From positions 930,001 to 994,000 of the forward strand of contig LVKA01000011.1 in the NCBI GenBank assembly GCA_001709035.1: a stretch of DNA of 64,000 nucleotides. The letters run 5' to 3'. Positions 17,787-26,112 of this stretch are shown here, piece by piece (the first letter of the stretch is position 1; every line of letters begins with the position of its first letter). Below the pieces are notes generated by a model, which ran no database searches, was not told the DNA's origin, and worked only from the letters and a program-made list of their open reading frames with translations. Source of the DNA: Candidatus Thiodiazotropha endoloripes. GTDB lineage: Bacteria; Pseudomonadota; Gammaproteobacteria; Chromatiales; Chromatiaceae. The translations under genes and the position numbers were made by a program.

Positions 17787-17932
17787 GTCTGAATGTTCGT
17801 TCTCAGCGGCAGAAATGCTATAAAGGGTTAGTAAATACACTATCCTGTGTTCAATATCGAATCACCCTGGTGGTGATCGATGCCTATTGCATACAAGCAT
17901 ATTTAAGAAAACTAATACTGTGAGGAGCCTAC

Positions 17933-19657
17933 ATGAGCGGCATTGTCGAAGTGACCCTTCCCTATATCGGTGATTTCGAGCAGGTGGATATCATTGAAAT
18001 TCTGGTATCTCCAGGCGACCGGGTCGATGCGGAAGATTCCATTATTACCCTGGAGAGTGATAAGGCGACAATGGACATTCCCTCCCCGCACAGCGGAACA
18101 GTCAAGGAGCTGATGGTCAAGGTTGGGGATAAGATCTCCATGGGTGGGGCGATCCTGAAACTGGAACTGGCCGCCGGGGAGAAGGCGGAAACCCCGCCGG
18201 CAACCAGCAAGGCGCCGGTATCCGAGGCGGTTAAAGGTGCTGCGGACAAACAGGCTGATGTGGTGGTGCTCGGGGCGGGCCCTGGTGGTTATACCGCAGC
18301 TTTCCGGGCAGCGGATCTGGGTAAGAAAGTCATTCTGATCGAACGCTATGGGGCGCTTGGCGGGGTCTGTCTGAATGTTGGCTGTATTCCGTCGAAAGCC
18401 CTGCTGCATGCTGCGGATGTCATCAATGAAGCGGCTGAAATGGAGGATATGGGGATCAGCTTCGGTAAGCCGAAAGTCGATCTCGACAAGCTGCGCGCCG
18501 GCAAGGACAAAGTGGTGCAGAAACTCACCGGTGGTCTCAAGGCGCTGGCCAAGCAACGTAAGGTGGAGGTGGTTCACGGCCTGGCCCGTTTCGAATCACC
18601 AAAGCGAATTGCGGTGAATGGCGCTGAGGGTAGCACCTCGATCGATTTTACCGATGCCATCATCGCCTGTGGCTCCACCCCGGTCGAGATTCCCGGGTTT
18701 CCCAATGACGATCCCAGGCTGATCGACTCAACCGGGGCACTGGAACTGGCTGATGTTCCAAAACGTATGCTGGTCGTGGGTGGCGGTATCATCGGGCTTG
18801 AAATGGCTACGGTCTACAGCACATTGGGCAGTAAGATCGATGTGGTTGAACTTCAGGACAGTCTGATCCCCGGTTGTGATAAGGATCTGGTCAGGCCGCT
18901 GCAGAAACGGATCAAAAAGCGCTACAACGCCATCATGCTGGGTACCAAGGTAACCGATATCCAGGCCCAGAAGAGTGGTCTGAAGGTCAGCTTCGAAGGC
19001 AAACAGGCACCGGACAAGCCGCAAACCTACGATCGGGTGCTGGTCTCTGTGGGGCGGGTGCCGAACGGCAAGAAGATCAATGCTGAAGCGGCAGGCATCA
19101 ACGTGGATGAGCGTGGTTTCATTCCGGTTGACCAACACATGCGGACCAATGTGCCGAACATCTATGCCATTGGTGATGTGGTGGGGCAGCCGATGTTGGC
19201 CCACAAGGCCACCCATGAGGCCAAAGTGGCTGCTGAAGTGATTGCAGGGCTGCCATCGAGTTTCGACCCCATGACCATTCCGTCGGTTGCCTATACCGAC
19301 CCGGAAGTGGCCTGGATGGGGCTCACCGAGACCGAAGCCAAGGCACAGGGTATCGAATATGAGAAGGGGGCATTTCCCTGGGCTGCCAGTGGCAGAGCCT
19401 TGGGCATCGGCCGTGATGAAGGGGTGACCAAACTGCTGTTTGATCCAAAATCGAAGCGGATTCTGGGTGCCGGCATCACCGGTCCGAATGCGGGTGAGTT
19501 GATCGGTGAAACCGTACTGGCGCTGGAGATGGGTGCCGATGCGGAGGATATCGGTTTGACCATACACCCCCATCCAACCCTCAATGAGACCATCTGCTTT
19601 GCCGCAGAGATGGCCGAAGGCAGCATCACCGACCTGATGCCACCGAGAAAGCGCTGA
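17933..19657 (+). CDS. lpdA: Dihydrolipoamide dehydrogenase with N-terminal lipoyl domain
   Basis: A 574-residue E3 that reoxidises dihydrolipoamide with NAD+. Residues 1-80 form a lipoyl domain with K44 in E-S-D-K-A-T-M-D, closely like the one in the neighbouring aceF. A linker (about 82-103) leads to the FAD domain (V-V-V-L-G-A-G-P-G-G-Y-T-A). The redox disulfide is C146/C151 in G-G-V-C-L-N-V-G-C-I-P-S-K. An NAD domain follows (V-V-G-G-G-I-I-G-L-E), and the dimer interface ends with H-P-H-P-T-L-N-E (His545/547, E552). GTGAGGAG precedes the ATG. The lipoyl-E3 fusion is known in some proteobacteria. It is separated from aceE-aceF by 5.5 kb of other genes. Confidence 0.96.
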   Translation: MSGIVEVTLPYIGDFEQVDIIEILVSPGDRVDAEDSIITLESDKATMDIPSPHSGTVKELMVKVGDKISMGGAILKLELAAGEKAETPPATSKAPVSEAVKGAADKQADVVVLGAGPGGYTAAFRAADLGKKVILIERYGALGGVCLNVGCIPSKALLHAADVINEAAEMEDMGISFGKPKVDLDKLRAGKDKVVQKLTGGLKALAKQRKVEVVHGLARFESPKRIAVNGAEGSTSIDFTDAIIACGSTPVEIPGFPNDDPRLIDSTGALELADVPKRMLVVGGGIIGLEMATVYSTLGSKIDVVELQDSLIPGCDKDLVRPLQKRIKKRYNAIMLGTKVTDIQAQKSGLKVSFEGKQAPDKPQTYDRVLVSVGRVPNGKKINAEAAGINVDERGFIPVDQHMRTNVPNIYAIGDVVGQPMLAHKATHEAKVAAEVIAGLPSSFDPMTIPSVAYTDPEVAWMGLTETEAKAQGIEYEKGAFPWAASGRALGIGRDEGVTKLLFDPKSKRILGAGITGPNAGELIGETVLALEMGADAEDIGLTIHPHPTLNETICFAAEMAEGSITDLMPPRKR

Positions 19658-19693
19658 GCAGAGCTGGTTGAGATCCCGACTGGGTAAAACAAG

Positions 19694-20899
19694 TTGGACC
19701 GGGTGACTGCGGCTGTTCGGGCCTTCTATGAAGCCTACCCCTATCCGCCGGGTAACAGGCCCGATTGCGATGCCTACCATGGACGGTTGCTGCTGAGTTA
19801 CATCGAACGACCCGAAGGCATCCCTATGCAGCTTCAGCTGCTTGAGGCGGGTTGTGGACGGGGGATCAACCTGACCGAGGCCGCCGCCCTGCAACCAGAT
19901 GATCAGTTCACCGGCATCGATATCAACCGGGTGGCGATCGACGAAGCATCGGCGAATATCCGCACAAAAGCGCTCGCCAACCTCAATTTTCAGCTGGCCG
20001 ATCTGCTCGACCCGGCCTCTCTGCCAGGGGTGAGTCGGGGCTATGATGTGATTCTCTCCTATGGGGTGATACACCATCTGAGTGACCCACTCAAAGGCCT
20101 GCAGCAGCTGACTCAACAACTGGCGCCCCATGGGGTGTTGTCACTGATGGTCGATGGTCGGTATGGCCGCCAGCCTCTGGATCGGTTTCTCCAGGCGCTG
20201 GAGATGATTTCAGCCTCGGGTGACCGAGATGGACAGAGGGCAGTGACGGCCAGGGCCCTGGCCCGGATCGCCGAGAGGGGGGTATTTCATGGCAACTGCT
20301 GGCAGGGTACCTCGTCTGTGGATGAGGTGGAGTTTGCCGACCGGTGTCTGCATGTGCATGAGCAGAGTTATGACATCGAGGGCTTGTGGCAGTTACTGGA
20401 TAAGGCTGGTTTGAAGTTTATTCGTTGGCACGAGCCTGATGATTGGTCGCTAAAGGCGATCTGTGACGATGAGGCGCTGATCGAACAGCTGCAGGCCGTT
20501 GATCCCTCAGTGGCCTATCAACTGATCGAACGCCTTACCTACCGACCCAAACTGACTCTGGTGGCGGCAAGAAAGGAGGATCAGCCCCGACTTCCCCTGA
20601 GCAGGGAAGCGTTCCTGTCAAAACGGTTTTACCTGAGTCCTCAGTTAAAACGGGTAACCGATGAGTCCGGTGACACAGAGTGGATGCTGCGTGGACGCAA
20701 GCTGTCGATCGCTGCACAAGGGTTGCCGCATCAACTGCTCACTGCTGCGTCACAAATCGACAGCGGTTTTACCGCTTCGCAGTTGCTTCAGCCACTAACC
20801 GGGGAGTCCATTAGCCCACAGCATGGCCTGAATCTGCTCATGCAACTCTATGATCTTGAGTGTCTCTACGCCTCCCATGAAACAGAGAGGGCAGTGTGA
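19694..20899 (+). CDS. Class I SAM-dependent methyltransferase
   Basis: A 401-residue protein. The N-terminal methyltransferase fold has motif I L-L-E-A-G-C-G-R-G-I-N-L (about residues 46-57), the acidic end of strand 2 in F-T-G-I-D-I-N, and a motif IV-like D-V-I-L-S-Y-G-V-I-H-H-L-S-D. A substrate region and a C-terminal domain of about 100 residues follow (from about 295, beginning L-S-R-E-A-F-L-S-K-R-F). Start is TTG 19694 or GTG 19703; neither has a good SD. The stop overlaps the esterase start by one base (TGATG). The substrate is unknown; an acidic E-A-Y-P-Y-P-P-G motif near the N-terminus is shared with proteins of this type. It may modify a small molecule or protein. Confidence 0.8.
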   Translation: MDRVTAAVRAFYEAYPYPPGNRPDCDAYHGRLLLSYIERPEGIPMQLQLLEAGCGRGINLTEAAALQPDDQFTGIDINRVAIDEASANIRTKALANLNFQLADLLDPASLPGVSRGYDVILSYGVIHHLSDPLKGLQQLTQQLAPHGVLSLMVDGRYGRQPLDRFLQALEMISASGDRDGQRAVTARALARIAERGVFHGNCWQGTSSVDEVEFADRCLHVHEQSYDIEGLWQLLDKAGLKFIRWHEPDDWSLKAICDDEALIEQLQAVDPSVAYQLIERLTYRPKLTLVAARKEDQPRLPLSREAFLSKRFYLSPQLKRVTDESGDTEWMLRGRKLSIAAQGLPHQLLTAASQIDSGFTASQLLQPLTGESISPQHGLNLLMQLYDLECLYASHETERAV

Positions 20900-21678
20900 T
20901 GAGTGATACTCCACCGCTCTACTTCAGAGATCTGGGTGATCCGCAAAAGCCGGTCCTCTGTCTGATGCATGGACTGTTCGGTTCCTCCAGCAATTGGATG
21001 GGTATAGTCCGGCGGCTTCAGGATCAGTTCAGGATCATCAATCTGGATCTGCGCAACCACGGCCGATCTCCACACGACAGTGAGATGAGCTATCCGCTGA
21101 TGGTGGATGACCTGCTGGCACTGTGTGACCATCTTGATCTGCAGACCGTTTCACTGCTGGGACACAGCATGGGTGGTAAAGTGGCCATGCTGACCGCTCT
21201 GACAAACCCTGAGCGGGTGGACAGGCTGGTCGTGGCGGATATTGCACCGGTCGCCTACGAGAACCGTTTTGCATCCATATTCAAGGGGCTGCAGACTATG
21301 CCCCTGGAGCAGCTTGAGAGTCGTGATGCGGCCGATCTTCACCTGTCCGCCTATGTTGCCGAGCCAGGAATTCGTCAATACCTGCTGCAGAATCTGCTAA
21401 AAAAGGGGGAACGCTGGGAATGGCGCTTCAATCTGCAGAGCTTAATCGAAGCGATGCCGCTGCTGACAGACTTTCCAGAGGTGGGACACAGTGCTTTCCC
21501 TGGCGATGCCCTGTTCATTCACGGTGAACTTTCGGACTATGTGAATCAGCAGGCGATCAGGGTCATCGACGACTACTTTCCCCACAATCGCCGAAGGATG
21601 CTCCACGCTGCGGGTCACTGGCTCTATGCAGAACAGCCTGCCCCTTTTGCTCAAGCGGTGGCCAATTTTTTGAAGTAA
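20899..21678 (+). CDS. ybfF: Alpha/beta hydrolase, YbfF-like esterase
   Basis: 259 residues. The oxyanion loop is H-G-L-F-G-S-S-S-N-W. The nucleophile elbow is G-H-S-M-G-G-K. The catalytic His lies in A-A-G-H-W-L-Y-A-E-Q-P near the C-terminus. D-L-R-N-H-G-R-S-P-H is the YbfF signature. E. coli YbfF is an acyl-CoA or short-ester hydrolase (254 residues). ATG at 20899 overlaps the upstream methyltransferase stop by one base; GTG at 20896 is also in frame but less likely. It is transcribed with the methyltransferase. Confidence 0.88.
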   Translation: MSDTPPLYFRDLGDPQKPVLCLMHGLFGSSSNWMGIVRRLQDQFRIINLDLRNHGRSPHDSEMSYPLMVDDLLALCDHLDLQTVSLLGHSMGGKVAMLTALTNPERVDRLVVADIAPVAYENRFASIFKGLQTMPLEQLESRDAADLHLSAYVAEPGIRQYLLQNLLKKGERWEWRFNLQSLIEAMPLLTDFPEVGHSAFPGDALFIHGELSDYVNQQAIRVIDDYFPHNRRRMLHAAGHWLYAEQPAPFAQAVANFLK

Positions 21679-21769
21679 CAGCAGCAATTTCCACAGTGGA
21701 AGCCTGTCTGAAGTGTGGGCAAACAGAATTAAAATTCAAAGATCAAAAATATAACGGAGGTCGTGAAAC

Positions 21770-22720
21770 ATGAAAAAGTTAATCGGGATAGGTCTGTTGA
21801 TGTTACCGCTGATCGGTGTCAGTGCCGAACAGCAGTTTATCAGTATAGGGACTGGTGGCCTTACCGGGGTCTACTATCCGACAGGTGGCGCCATCTGTCG
21901 GCTGTTGAACAAGGGCAGAAAGGCTCACGGTATCCGCTGCTCTGTGGAGTCCACCGGCGGTTCCATTTTCAACCTCAATACCATTGCTGCGAAAGAGCTG
22001 GATTTCGGTGTGGCCCAATCCGATTGGCAGTATCACGCCTACCAGGGCAGTTCAAAGTTCTCAAAGCAGGGTGCCAACAAGAGCCTGCGGGCGGTTTTCT
22101 CCATCCACAGTGAACCGTTTACCGTAGTGGCTCGTAAAGAGAGCGGCATCAATACTTTTGCCGATTTGAAAGGTAAACGGGTGAATATCGGTAATCCGGG
22201 CTCAGGTCAGCGGGGCACCATGGAGGTCATGATGGAGAAACATGGCTGGAGTAAGCAGGATTTCAAACTGGCTTCTGAGTTGAAGGCCACTGAACAGGCC
22301 AGAGCCCTGTGCGACAACAAGATCGATGCCATGGTCTATGTGGTGGGTCACCCTAATGCCTCAATCAAAGAGGCGGCGACCGCCTGTGACACCCATCTGG
22401 TAGCCGTGGCCGGGGGGCTGGTTGAAAAGCTGATCGAGACAACCCCCTATTATGCACCGGCGATTGTCGCTGGAGGTGTCTATCGTGGAAGTGATGCCGA
22501 CACACCCACCTTTGGTGTCAAGGCGACTCTGGTTACAGCTGAGCATGTTGACGAAGAGGTAGTCTATCAATTGGTCAAAACCGTGTTCGACAATCTGGAT
22601 AAGTTCCGCCAACTCCATCCTGCCTTCGCCCATCTTCAGGCTACAGCCATGCTGGAGGGTAATACAGCGCCATTTCACAAAGGAGCGATGCGCTACTACA
22701 AAGAGAAAGGCTGGTTGTAA
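21770..22720 (+). CDS. TAXI family TRAP transporter solute receptor
   Basis: A 316-residue periplasmic binding protein. The signal peptide covers residues 1-19 (MKK, hydrophobic core, S-A-E). The TAXI pattern follows: Q-Q-F-I-S-I-G-T-G-G-L-T-G-V-Y-Y-P-T-G-G-A-I-C, the F-N-L-N-T-I-A-A-K-E-L-D-F-G-V-A-Q-S-D region and G-K-R-V-N-I-G-N-P-G-S-G-Q-R-G-T. TAXI proteins feed fused DctQ/M TRAP permeases with carboxylates such as glutamate or 2-oxoglutarate; the ligand here is unknown. GGAGG lies 9 nt before the ATG. A matching 4TM/12TM permease sits 3.4 kb downstream (26113), probably its partner. Confidence 0.93.
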   Translation: MKKLIGIGLLMLPLIGVSAEQQFISIGTGGLTGVYYPTGGAICRLLNKGRKAHGIRCSVESTGGSIFNLNTIAAKELDFGVAQSDWQYHAYQGSSKFSKQGANKSLRAVFSIHSEPFTVVARKESGINTFADLKGKRVNIGNPGSGQRGTMEVMMEKHGWSKQDFKLASELKATEQARALCDNKIDAMVYVVGHPNASIKEAATACDTHLVAVAGGLVEKLIETTPYYAPAIVAGGVYRGSDADTPTFGVKATLVTAEHVDEEVVYQLVKTVFDNLDKFRQLHPAFAHLQATAMLEGNTAPFHKGAMRYYKEKGWL

Positions 22721-22736
22721 TCTATTTCTGGCAACC

Positions 22737-22766
22737 TGGGCTGGTGCCGAGCCACGCACCAGCCCA
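22737..22766. terminator. Bidirectional-type hairpin between convergent genes
   Basis: TGGGCTGGTGC (22737-22747) pairs perfectly with GCACCAGCCCA (22756-22766) around an 8-nt loop. It sits between the stop of the TAXI receptor (22720) and the stop of the RTX gene (22774). No T-run follows on either strand, so it may act as a Rho-assisted or RNA-stabilising hairpin. Confidence 0.6.
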
Positions 22767-22773
22767 TGGATCA

Positions 22774-23763
22774 CTACCTGGGCGATATCAGATTTAACGG
22801 AAAACAGTTAGTTCCGAGAGAGGCTCCACCACCGGTGAACAGAGCCATTGGATCGAAGGGGTTGAAGCTGCCGCCCGAACTGTTTTCCTGTGACCCGTAA
22901 ATCGGGCCCGGGCCATCGTCAATAACAATGAAATCATCTTCTGCATCAATTCTCGTATTGTTGCCTGATCCGCCGTCAATACAATCATTGCCACGCTCAC
23001 CCACCAGGATGTCATCGCCAGAATTACCCCAGAGATGGTCGTCTCCCCGGCCGCCATAGATGCGGTCATCGCCACTGCCACCGATCAGCTTGTCGTTGCC
23101 CTCACCGCCCTGCATAAGATCATTGCCAGAGCCTCCCCATAGGTTGTCGTTACCATGGCCACCAACGAGGCGGTCATTGCCGCTGTTACCAACCAGGGTG
23201 TCGTTGCCATTGTCACCGCTGACAAAGTCGTTGCCGGCGCCACCCCAGATGCCGTCATCTCCATCGCCACCGTTGAGACGATCATGGCCGTCACCGCCGA
23301 TCAGTGTGTCGTTGCCCAATCCGCCATGGAGTTTGTCATTGCCACTGCCGCCACTGATCCAGTCATTACCTGAGCCGCCATTGATGGTCTCATTGCCTGC
23401 GCCGCCTCGAATGACATCATCACCGCTGCCACCGTTGATTGTAATGTTGTTTTCCGGGCCGCAGAGCTGTTGCCCGGTTACACTGATATTGTCGTTTCCG
23501 CAGCCACCGTCAATAATCAGGTTTTTGGCCTCTTGCGCTGTGAGGTGGTGGGTTTCACCATCGATGGTCAGGTCGACCGAACCATCGCTGTTGGTGTGGA
23601 TGTTGATATGATTGTCTTCACTGCCTGCAAAGACTCGAGTCGTGTCACCATTCCTTTCGATGCGTCCACCATTATCCAGATAGTCGACACGAGTGCAGTT
23701 GTTCGGATTGAAACCACCGCTTAAATTGGAAAAACTGTTCGGACTTCCTTGTATGCTGTCCAT
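22774..23763 (-). CDS. RTX beta-roll calcium-binding protein
   Basis: 329 residues from ATG 23763, which has AAGGAG 7 nt upstream; a longer frame from 23808 lacks such a site. Residues 1-110 include a polar N-terminus and a possible small sensor-like domain (V-D-L-T-I-D-G-E-T). Residues 111-263 are seventeen consecutive G-G-x-G-x-D-x-L-x nonapeptides with little degeneration, which fold as a Ca2+-bound parallel beta-roll. The C-terminal about 65 residues hold a G-P-G-P-I-Y-G segment and a Gly-rich end and may carry the type I secretion signal. No ABC or HlyD secretion gene is adjacent. There are four cysteines in the pre-repeat part, unusual for RTX proteins. Confidence 0.85.
   Translation of the reverse strand: MDSIQGSPNSFSNLSGGFNPNNCTRVDYLDNGGRIERNGDTTRVFAGSEDNHINIHTNSDGSVDLTIDGETHHLTAQEAKNLIIDGGCGNDNISVTGQQLCGPENNITINGGSGDDVIRGGAGNETINGGSGNDWISGGSGNDKLHGGLGNDTLIGGDGHDRLNGGDGDDGIWGGAGNDFVSGDNGNDTLVGNSGNDRLVGGHGNDNLWGGSGNDLMQGGEGNDKLIGGSGDDRIYGGRGDDHLWGNSGDDILVGERGNDCIDGGSGNNTRIDAEDDFIVIDDGPGPIYGSQENSSGGSFNPFDPMALFTGGGASLGTNCFPLNLISPR
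22975..23433 (-). repeat. 27-bp tandem RTX codon repeats (17 copies)
   Basis: The DNA for the seventeen nonapeptides has a 27-bp period, with a variable third codon position and a conserved GGC/GGT-GGx-x-GGC-AAC/GAT-GAC-x-CTG pattern. The copies differ at many synonymous sites, so they are old rather than freshly duplicated. Confidence 0.85.
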
Positions 23764-24104
23764 TGATGTACTCCTTTCGTTTATATTTTTATCACTGATC
23801 TGGTCCACGGCGGCTCTGTTATCTATTCACAGGAAGGTTGGACAGAGTGCCGCAAATCTCAAACGGCCAATGATTCCTAGCCATTGAATCAGAACGACAA
23901 GACCCCTGTCACTAGGGGATGTCCCTAGGGTTAAGGGTCTTAATATCAGGCAGAAGATCCTCCCGGCAGACTGGGATGATCCAGAACTTGTGTCAGCCTT
24001 GTCTGACAGGGTTATTTCTCATATCGTTGAATGATTGAGTGATATTAGAATTTGAAAGTTGGTGTTTACCACATCTTACAATGGAACTACGAGCAAGGAT
24101 TGCT
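23764..24104. promoter_or_regulatory. Divergent gap with nested inverted repeat
   Basis: Between the divergent RTX gene and the lipoprotein gene. AAGACCC (23899-23905) pairs with GGGTCTT (23935-23941). Inside it CTAGGG (23912-23917) pairs with CCCTAG (23923-23928) around GATGT. The two nested stems lie about 140 bp from the RTX start and 165 bp from the lipoprotein start. The shape could be an operator for a dimeric regulator acting on both genes, or an RNA hairpin. The rest has no gene. Confidence 0.45.
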
Positions 24105-25067
24105 ATGTTAAAAGTAATACACAATATCTATAAATTGATCTTTCCCCTTCTCGGTACACTATTGATCGGTGCCTGTGTGTCTACCACCGACGACGATACA
24201 GAGAGTGAGTCCCGACAGGAAGCGGCTAAAAAGATCAGAGCAAACATGTGGCTGACGCCGGACTGTCTGCAGGATAACTCCGGCCAATACTACCGAGGTT
24301 TATACAAATTCACGGATGATGGTGAAATCTTGTCAGGTGAACAGGGATTTCAGGATGCCAGCTGTTCGACAAAAACCAATGAAACCACTCAGCCACGAAC
24401 GTTTTCCGGTAGCTATGCCGTATTGGATAGTGAAACACTGGAAGACGGAACGGACGGTTTCAGTTTCGACTACTCGATCGAGACCAGGAATATCCTTGCC
24501 TACTTCAGAATGACCGATAGCGAAACGCTCTGTTTTTCGAATAACCTGGAGTTCAGGGCTGATGTGGTAAACATTGAGACGGGCAGTGTCGATCCAAGAG
24601 TTGATTATCGGAATTGTCTGACACTCAACCGTTCATCGGACGATAACGATCCTGATCCAAACCCAAATCCCGGTCCTGCGGTGAACCTGCAGGGAGTGTG
24701 GGTACTGAGTACACAGTGCCGGGTCAACGATGCGGGCAATCACTACTATTGGCTGGTTGATTTCACACAGGATAACCGGGTTCTTGAGGCTTATGCCTTT
24801 TTCAATAACACCGATTGTTCAGGTACTACCACCGCAACAGACTTTAGTGATATCAATCTGACCTATACGGATCAGGGTGAAGCGACACTGCCGGACGGAA
24901 GAAAAGGGCATCAAATGCGCTTGATACAAGGTGTCAATAGTTTCGATGGCTACTATACGTTCGATGCGCAAAACAGATTATGTATCTCACACAGTTTCAC
25001 CCTTACGAGAACTGATAATGACTCCACAGAGTTAGATTACAACAACTGTTTTTCAAGGCCCGATTGA
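24105..25067 (+). CDS. Lipoprotein with duplicated domain
   Basis: 320 residues from ATG 24105 (AAGGA 5 nt upstream). Lipobox L-I-G-A-C gives C24. The mature part holds two copies of about 110 residues joined by a D-P-N-P-N-P-G-P linker: copy 1 starts M-W-L-T-P-D-C, copy 2 V-W-V-L-S-T-Q-C. Both repeat D/N..N/AG..YY..L..FT-D followed by a later D-x-S/D-C and a Y-x-x-F closing strand. Two conserved cysteines per copy suggest one disulfide each. The fold looks like a small beta-barrel or lipocalin-like unit. No family recognised; surface lipoprotein beside an RTX protein. Confidence 0.7.
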   Translation: MLKVIHNIYKLIFPLLGTLLIGACVSTTDDDTESESRQEAAKKIRANMWLTPDCLQDNSGQYYRGLYKFTDDGEILSGEQGFQDASCSTKTNETTQPRTFSGSYAVLDSETLEDGTDGFSFDYSIETRNILAYFRMTDSETLCFSNNLEFRADVVNIETGSVDPRVDYRNCLTLNRSSDDNDPDPNPNPGPAVNLQGVWVLSTQCRVNDAGNHYYWLVDFTQDNRVLEAYAFFNNTDCSGTTTATDFSDINLTYTDQGEATLPDGRKGHQMRLIQGVNSFDGYYTFDAQNRLCISHSFTLTRTDNDSTELDYNNCFSRPD

Positions 25068-25346
25068 TTCCCAGGCAACTTCTGCAAGCTGTGGCCAATC
25101 CTATTTGGCTGCGGCTTGTTTTGCATTCCAGGTCGGTTACTCCACGATCCACGGCACCTACCTTTTCTAGGGCCTATTGGATGAGTGTTAACAGCCCCTA
25201 AAGTCAATATGAGGCGAACTGTGGGAGGATATTCTGATTAAAAACCGCTCAATTGGTAGGTGTGCATTTGCGGTGATTGGCTTCTATTTGCGGATGAATT
25301 GTTCACTGAGCCTTGTCAGGGTGTAGGGCATCAGGAAACGGAATAT

Positions 25347-26087
25347 TCAGATCTGCCATAACAGTGAGAGATTATAGTTGAAGTCGTTGTTCTCTTGCTC
25401 TTCACTGACATCGCTGTCGTATTCGTTTCTCAGCCCGAGTTTGATGGCAAGATTGCGCGCTTCAGCCATTTTGATCGACCAGTTTAGAGCCGTCAGATTG
25501 CGGTACTCTCCGGTCTCGTCGAGATCCGGATAGAAGGCGGTGGTGAATTCGAATCGCTCAAACTCTGAGATGATCCAGCCCAGATCGAGCGCCAGTATCA
25601 GTTCCGGGGTCTTGATATCTTCATCATCACCCCGGCTGATCGAGCCACCCAGACCGACCCGGCTGGCGATATCCCAGCTGTCGTTTTTCAGGTGCTGATA
25701 ACCGGTACCGCCGGCAGCGGAGAGTCGATCGTCCCAATCCTTGAACTCGTCCCAGTCGTAGCGTCCCTGGAGGAATGAGAACCAGGGATTCTGCGGCCAG
25801 ATCCACTCCCGTTTCAGATCGGCGAAGAAGCGGTTTGCAGAGACATCCCCATCGCTTTTCGAGCGGTCGTAGGCGGATGAGAATTTCCAGGTTTTCAGGG
25901 GATCGGCATAATCGGTATTGAATCCCAGATGAAGGTTTAGCGTCTCACTGTTGCCGGAGGCCCCATTCAAACCCAGTTCGACCTGGTGGCGCCAGGAGGA
26001 CTCTACCCCATCATCCGCAAAAGCGGGCAGGATCGATACTGAACAGATCAAGAGTGATAGAGTAGCTAACAAAGATTTCAAACACAT
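25347..26087 (-). CDS. DUF481 outer-membrane protein
   Basis: 246 residues with a signal peptide (1-24, ending A-F-A-D). The rest is beta-strand-rich with alternating aromatic positions. It opens with W-R-H-Q-V-E-L-G-L-N-G-A-S-G-N-S-E and ends ..N-Y-N-L-S-L-L-W-Q-I, a final aromatic residue as in outer-membrane barrels. Family DUF481 (YdiY-like) proteins are outer-membrane proteins of unknown role, in E. coli induced by acid. It is divergent from the TRAP permease; start codons are only about 26 bp apart, so they share a regulatory region. The 279-bp gap 25068-25346 downstream contains no gene. Confidence 0.8.
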   Translation of the reverse strand: MCLKSLLATLSLLICSVSILPAFADDGVESSWRHQVELGLNGASGNSETLNLHLGFNTDYADPLKTWKFSSAYDRSKSDGDVSANRFFADLKREWIWPQNPWFSFLQGRYDWDEFKDWDDRLSAAGGTGYQHLKNDSWDIASRVGLGGSISRGDDEDIKTPELILALDLGWIISEFERFEFTTAFYPDLDETGEYRNLTALNWSIKMAEARNLAIKLGLRNEYDSDVSEEQENNDFNYNLSLLWQI

Positions 26088-26112
26088 GGCTCGCGTAGCA
26101 GGTTGTGAACAG

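Noticed and set aside
22794-23724. Several long frames opposite or shifted to the RTX gene
   Set aside because: They arise from the 27-bp repeat structure of the RTX gene and have repetitive nonsense composition.
25951-26112. Longer N-terminus of the TRAP permease
   Set aside because: It would lie on the opposite strand inside the DUF481 gene, whose signal peptide and strands are convincing; family length supports the later start.
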